From an uncultured Spirochaetaceae bacterium (GTDB taxonomy: Bacteria > Spirochaetota > Spirochaetia > Treponematales > UBA12059), in assembly GCA_938004315.1 (NCBI GenBank), contig CALKWG010000284.1, forward strand, positions 1 through 7,507: DNA of 7,507 nt, written 5' to 3'. A program made the translations under genes and the position numbers. How positions within the stretch are numbered: the first letter of the stretch is position 1; each line of letters opens with the position of its first letter. This document shows, in pieces, positions 6,237-7,507 of the stretch. A model generated the notes under the pieces. It was not told the origin of the DNA, made no database searches, and saw only the letters and a program-made list of their open reading frames with translations.

Positions 6237-7103
6237 ATGCTGAGGTTCATAAACGACATCTTGTGGCTGTGGAAGGGCGTGCGCGTGTTCGCCTTGGTGG
6301 GCGAGAGCGGCACGGGCAAGAGCTTTCGGGCCAAGCTCGTGGCGCAGAAATACGGCATAGACCTGATCATCGACGACGGCCTTCTCATCCGCGGCGACGC
6401 GATCGTCGCCGGCAAGTCCGCGAAGCGGGAGAAGCTGTATATGGCGGCGGTCAAGACCGCGCTCTTCCACGAGAAGGCCCACCGCGACGACGTCGCGCGC
6501 GAGCTGCAGCGCGTACGCTGGAAGAAGATCCTCCTCATCGGGACCTCGGAGAAGATGGTCTCTAAGATCGCGGAGCGCCTGCAGATCCCTCAGCCGCATA
6601 AGATCATCAAAATCGAGGATATCGCGAGCAAAGATGACATAGAAGCGGCCATACAGTCGCGCAAGGTCGAGGGCAAGCACGTGATCCCCGTGCCGGCCAT
6701 CGAGGTGAAGCGCAGCTATCCGCGCATCTTCTACGATAGCGTCCGCGTCTTCCTGCAGCGCAACCTCGGCGCCACGGTGCGTACGCCCAAGCTGTACGAG
6801 AAGAGCGTGGTGCGGCCCGAGTTCGCCAAGCGAGGCCGCGTGGCCATCTCCGAGTCGGCCTTGTCGCAGATGGTCATCCACTGCGTGGACGAGTTCGACG
6901 ACTCCATACGGATACAGAAGATCACGGTCCGCTCGGATTCGCAGGGCTACCGCCTGACGGTCGTCATCGAGCTGCCCTACGGCACGCAGCTGTCGGGCAA
7001 CATCCATAACCTGCAGCAGTACGTCATCGATAACATAGAGCGTTTTACGGGGATTTTGATCGAGGAAGTGAACCTGGTCATAGACCGCTTCACGGGAAGG
7101 TAG
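6237..7103 (+). CDS. P-loop nucleotide-binding protein fused to an Asp23/Gls24 domain
   Basis: Function unknown; no gene name recognised. The 288-residue protein has no signal peptide or clear membrane segment. Residues 1-24 lead into a Walker A motif GESGTGKS (22-29). An LIIDDGLLI segment follows (43-51), spaced much as the DD segment is in HPr kinases. ILLIGTS (98-104) looks like a P-loop core strand but lacks a clear Walker B acid. Residues 125-180 (KIEDIASKDDIEAAI, then KHVIPVPAIEVKRSYP) are not recognised. Residues about 198-285 fit the Asp23/Gls24 domain: GRVAISESALSQMV at the start, then VVIELPYGTQL, an IHNLQQYVIDNIERFTG helix and EEVNLVID. Asp23 domains alone are small proteins of Gram-positive envelope stress, where Asp23 is membrane-associated. 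The start at 6237 has GGGAAGG close upstream. It diverges from the flg operon. Domain calls are firm; the biological role is open. Confidence 0.88.
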   Translation: MLRFINDILWLWKGVRVFALVGESGTGKSFRAKLVAQKYGIDLIIDDGLLIRGDAIVAGKSAKREKLYMAAVKTALFHEKAHRDDVARELQRVRWKKILLIGTSEKMVSKIAERLQIPQPHKIIKIEDIASKDDIEAAIQSRKVEGKHVIPVPAIEVKRSYPRIFYDSVRVFLQRNLGATVRTPKLYEKSVVRPEFAKRGRVAISESALSQMVIHCVDEFDDSIRIQKITVRSDSQGYRLTVVIELPYGTQLSGNIHNLQQYVIDNIERFTGILIEEVNLVIDRFTGR

Positions 7104-7117
7104 GGCGCCGGCCGTGT

Positions 7118-7146
7118 TTGACAGAAGCGTCGGACGGCGTTAGGAT
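7118..7146 (+). promoter_or_regulatory. Sigma-70 type promoter before the secreted-protein gene
   Basis: A perfect TTGACA -35 box (7118-7123) is followed after exactly 17 bases by TAGGAT (7141-7146), four of six matches to TATAAT. Transcription would start near 7153, about 15 bases before the ATG at 7168. It lies in the 64-base gap after the P-loop/Asp23 gene, so the downstream gene can be expressed independently of the flagellar sigma factor. Confidence 0.7.
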
Positions 7147-7157
7147 TACGGAACCAC

Positions 7158-7163
7158 GGAGGG
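7158..7163 (+). promoter_or_regulatory. Ribosome-binding site of the secreted-protein gene
   Basis: GGAGGG lies four bases before the ATG at 7168. It supports that start over the in-frame ATG at 7177, which would also shorten the positively charged N-terminus of the signal peptide. Confidence 0.65.
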
Positions 7164-7167
7164 TAGT

Positions 7168-7507
7168 ATGAAGAAAATGATAGCGCTTACCGCGTTCGTC
7201 GCGGCCTTGGGCGCTTCCGTCTGGGCGCAGGAGATGGCCAGCGCCAGCAGCAAGCGCTACGCGGTCTGGTCCGACGCGGGCCAGGGCGCCGCGACGGCCC
7301 TCGCCGCGAGCCTCGAGGGGCTCTTCGACGTGTACAACGAGTATTTCCGCTTCGACGAGGCCGCCCTGCGCGCGCCGCTCACGGTGAGGAGCTTCGGCGA
7401 TAAGGCGGCCTTCGACGCGTACCTCGCGCGCGTCATAGGCGAGCCCAAGGACGATTTCGTCTACCTGCACTATCCCACGCCCGAGCGCTCCGAGCTCGTG
7501 ATCTTCG
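7168..7507 (+). CDS. Secreted protein of unknown function (N-terminal part only)
   Basis: The 113 codons in the window begin with a Sec signal peptide: MKKMIALTAF, a hydrophobic stretch, then SVWA before QE, with probable cleavage after Ala20. There is no lipobox cysteine, so it is likely periplasmic or released. The mature part starts with a segment of the form KRYAVWSDAGQGAATALAAS, followed by LFDVYNEYFRF, LTVRSFGDKAAFDAYLARVIG and DDFVYLHYPTPERSELVIF. This is the layout of an N-terminal domain that I loosely associate with secreted spirochaete proteins carrying TPR repeats or a peptidase-like domain further on. That link is from memory and weak. No catalytic motif is visible in the portion present. 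The gene runs off the window in frame. Confidence 0.8.
   Translation, partial: MKKMIALTAFVAALGASVWAQEMASASSKRYAVWSDAGQGAATALAASLEGLFDVYNEYFRFDEAALRAPLTVRSFGDKAAFDAYLARVIGEPKDDFVYLHYPTPERSELVIF

Noticed and set aside
6174..7007. A 277-codon open frame on the minus strand antisense to the P-loop/Asp23 gene
   Set aside because: It lies fully under a gene with clear domain motifs. Its product is Leu/Arg/Asp/His-rich with no recognisable motif, as expected from the opposite frame of GC-rich coding DNA.
1..7507. CRISPR arrays, tRNA or rRNA genes, insertion sequences
   Set aside because: I saw no regularly spaced direct repeats, no tRNA cloverleaf or rRNA sequence, and no transposase. Almost all the DNA is accounted for by genes.

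Overview
The window comes from a GC-rich spirochaete. This rests on gene order and family features, not on a database search. The order flgN-flgK-flgL-fliW-csrA is found in spirochaetes (and Firmicutes). The FlgL and FlgK proteins are long, and the phosphohexomutase has a GEGSNGG sugar loop of the kind I associate with spirochaete homologues. I cannot name a genus.

Layout. From 6023 leftwards on the minus strand runs one compact set of six genes: flgN (5526-6023), flgK (3587-5464), flgL (2331-3572), fliW (1868-2308), csrA (1647-1865) and a phosphoglucomutase/phosphomannomutase family enzyme (1-1619, cut by the window edge). Gaps are 2 to 61 bases and show no terminator, so they look like one operon. 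A near-ideal sigma-28 promoter (TAAA, 15 bases, ACCGATAA; 6205 to 6179) precedes the operon. The predicted leader, about 150 nt, is packed with three strong stem-loops.

On the plus strand, diverging from the operon, is a 288-residue protein (6237-7103). It joins an N-terminal P-loop nucleotide-binding region to a C-terminal Asp23/Gls24 domain. A perfect GCCGATAA box lies 22 bases upstream of its start, interleaved with the flagellar promoter. A clear sigma-70 type promoter (TTGACA, 17 bases, TAGGAT) then leads into a secreted protein of unknown function (7168 to the window end, partial).

How the genes work together. FlgK and FlgL form the hook-filament junction, and FlgN is their export chaperone. 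CsrA represses translation of target mRNAs, and FliW is its protein antagonist, which in other bacteria couples flagellin level to CsrA activity. A sugar-phosphate mutase as the last gene puts a carbon-metabolism enzyme under the same transcription as the motility genes and the CsrA switch. The most unusual items are the P-loop/Asp23 fusion protein, the face-to-face sigma-28 boxes, and the structured leader, which shares a 9-base sequence with the start site of the fusion gene.
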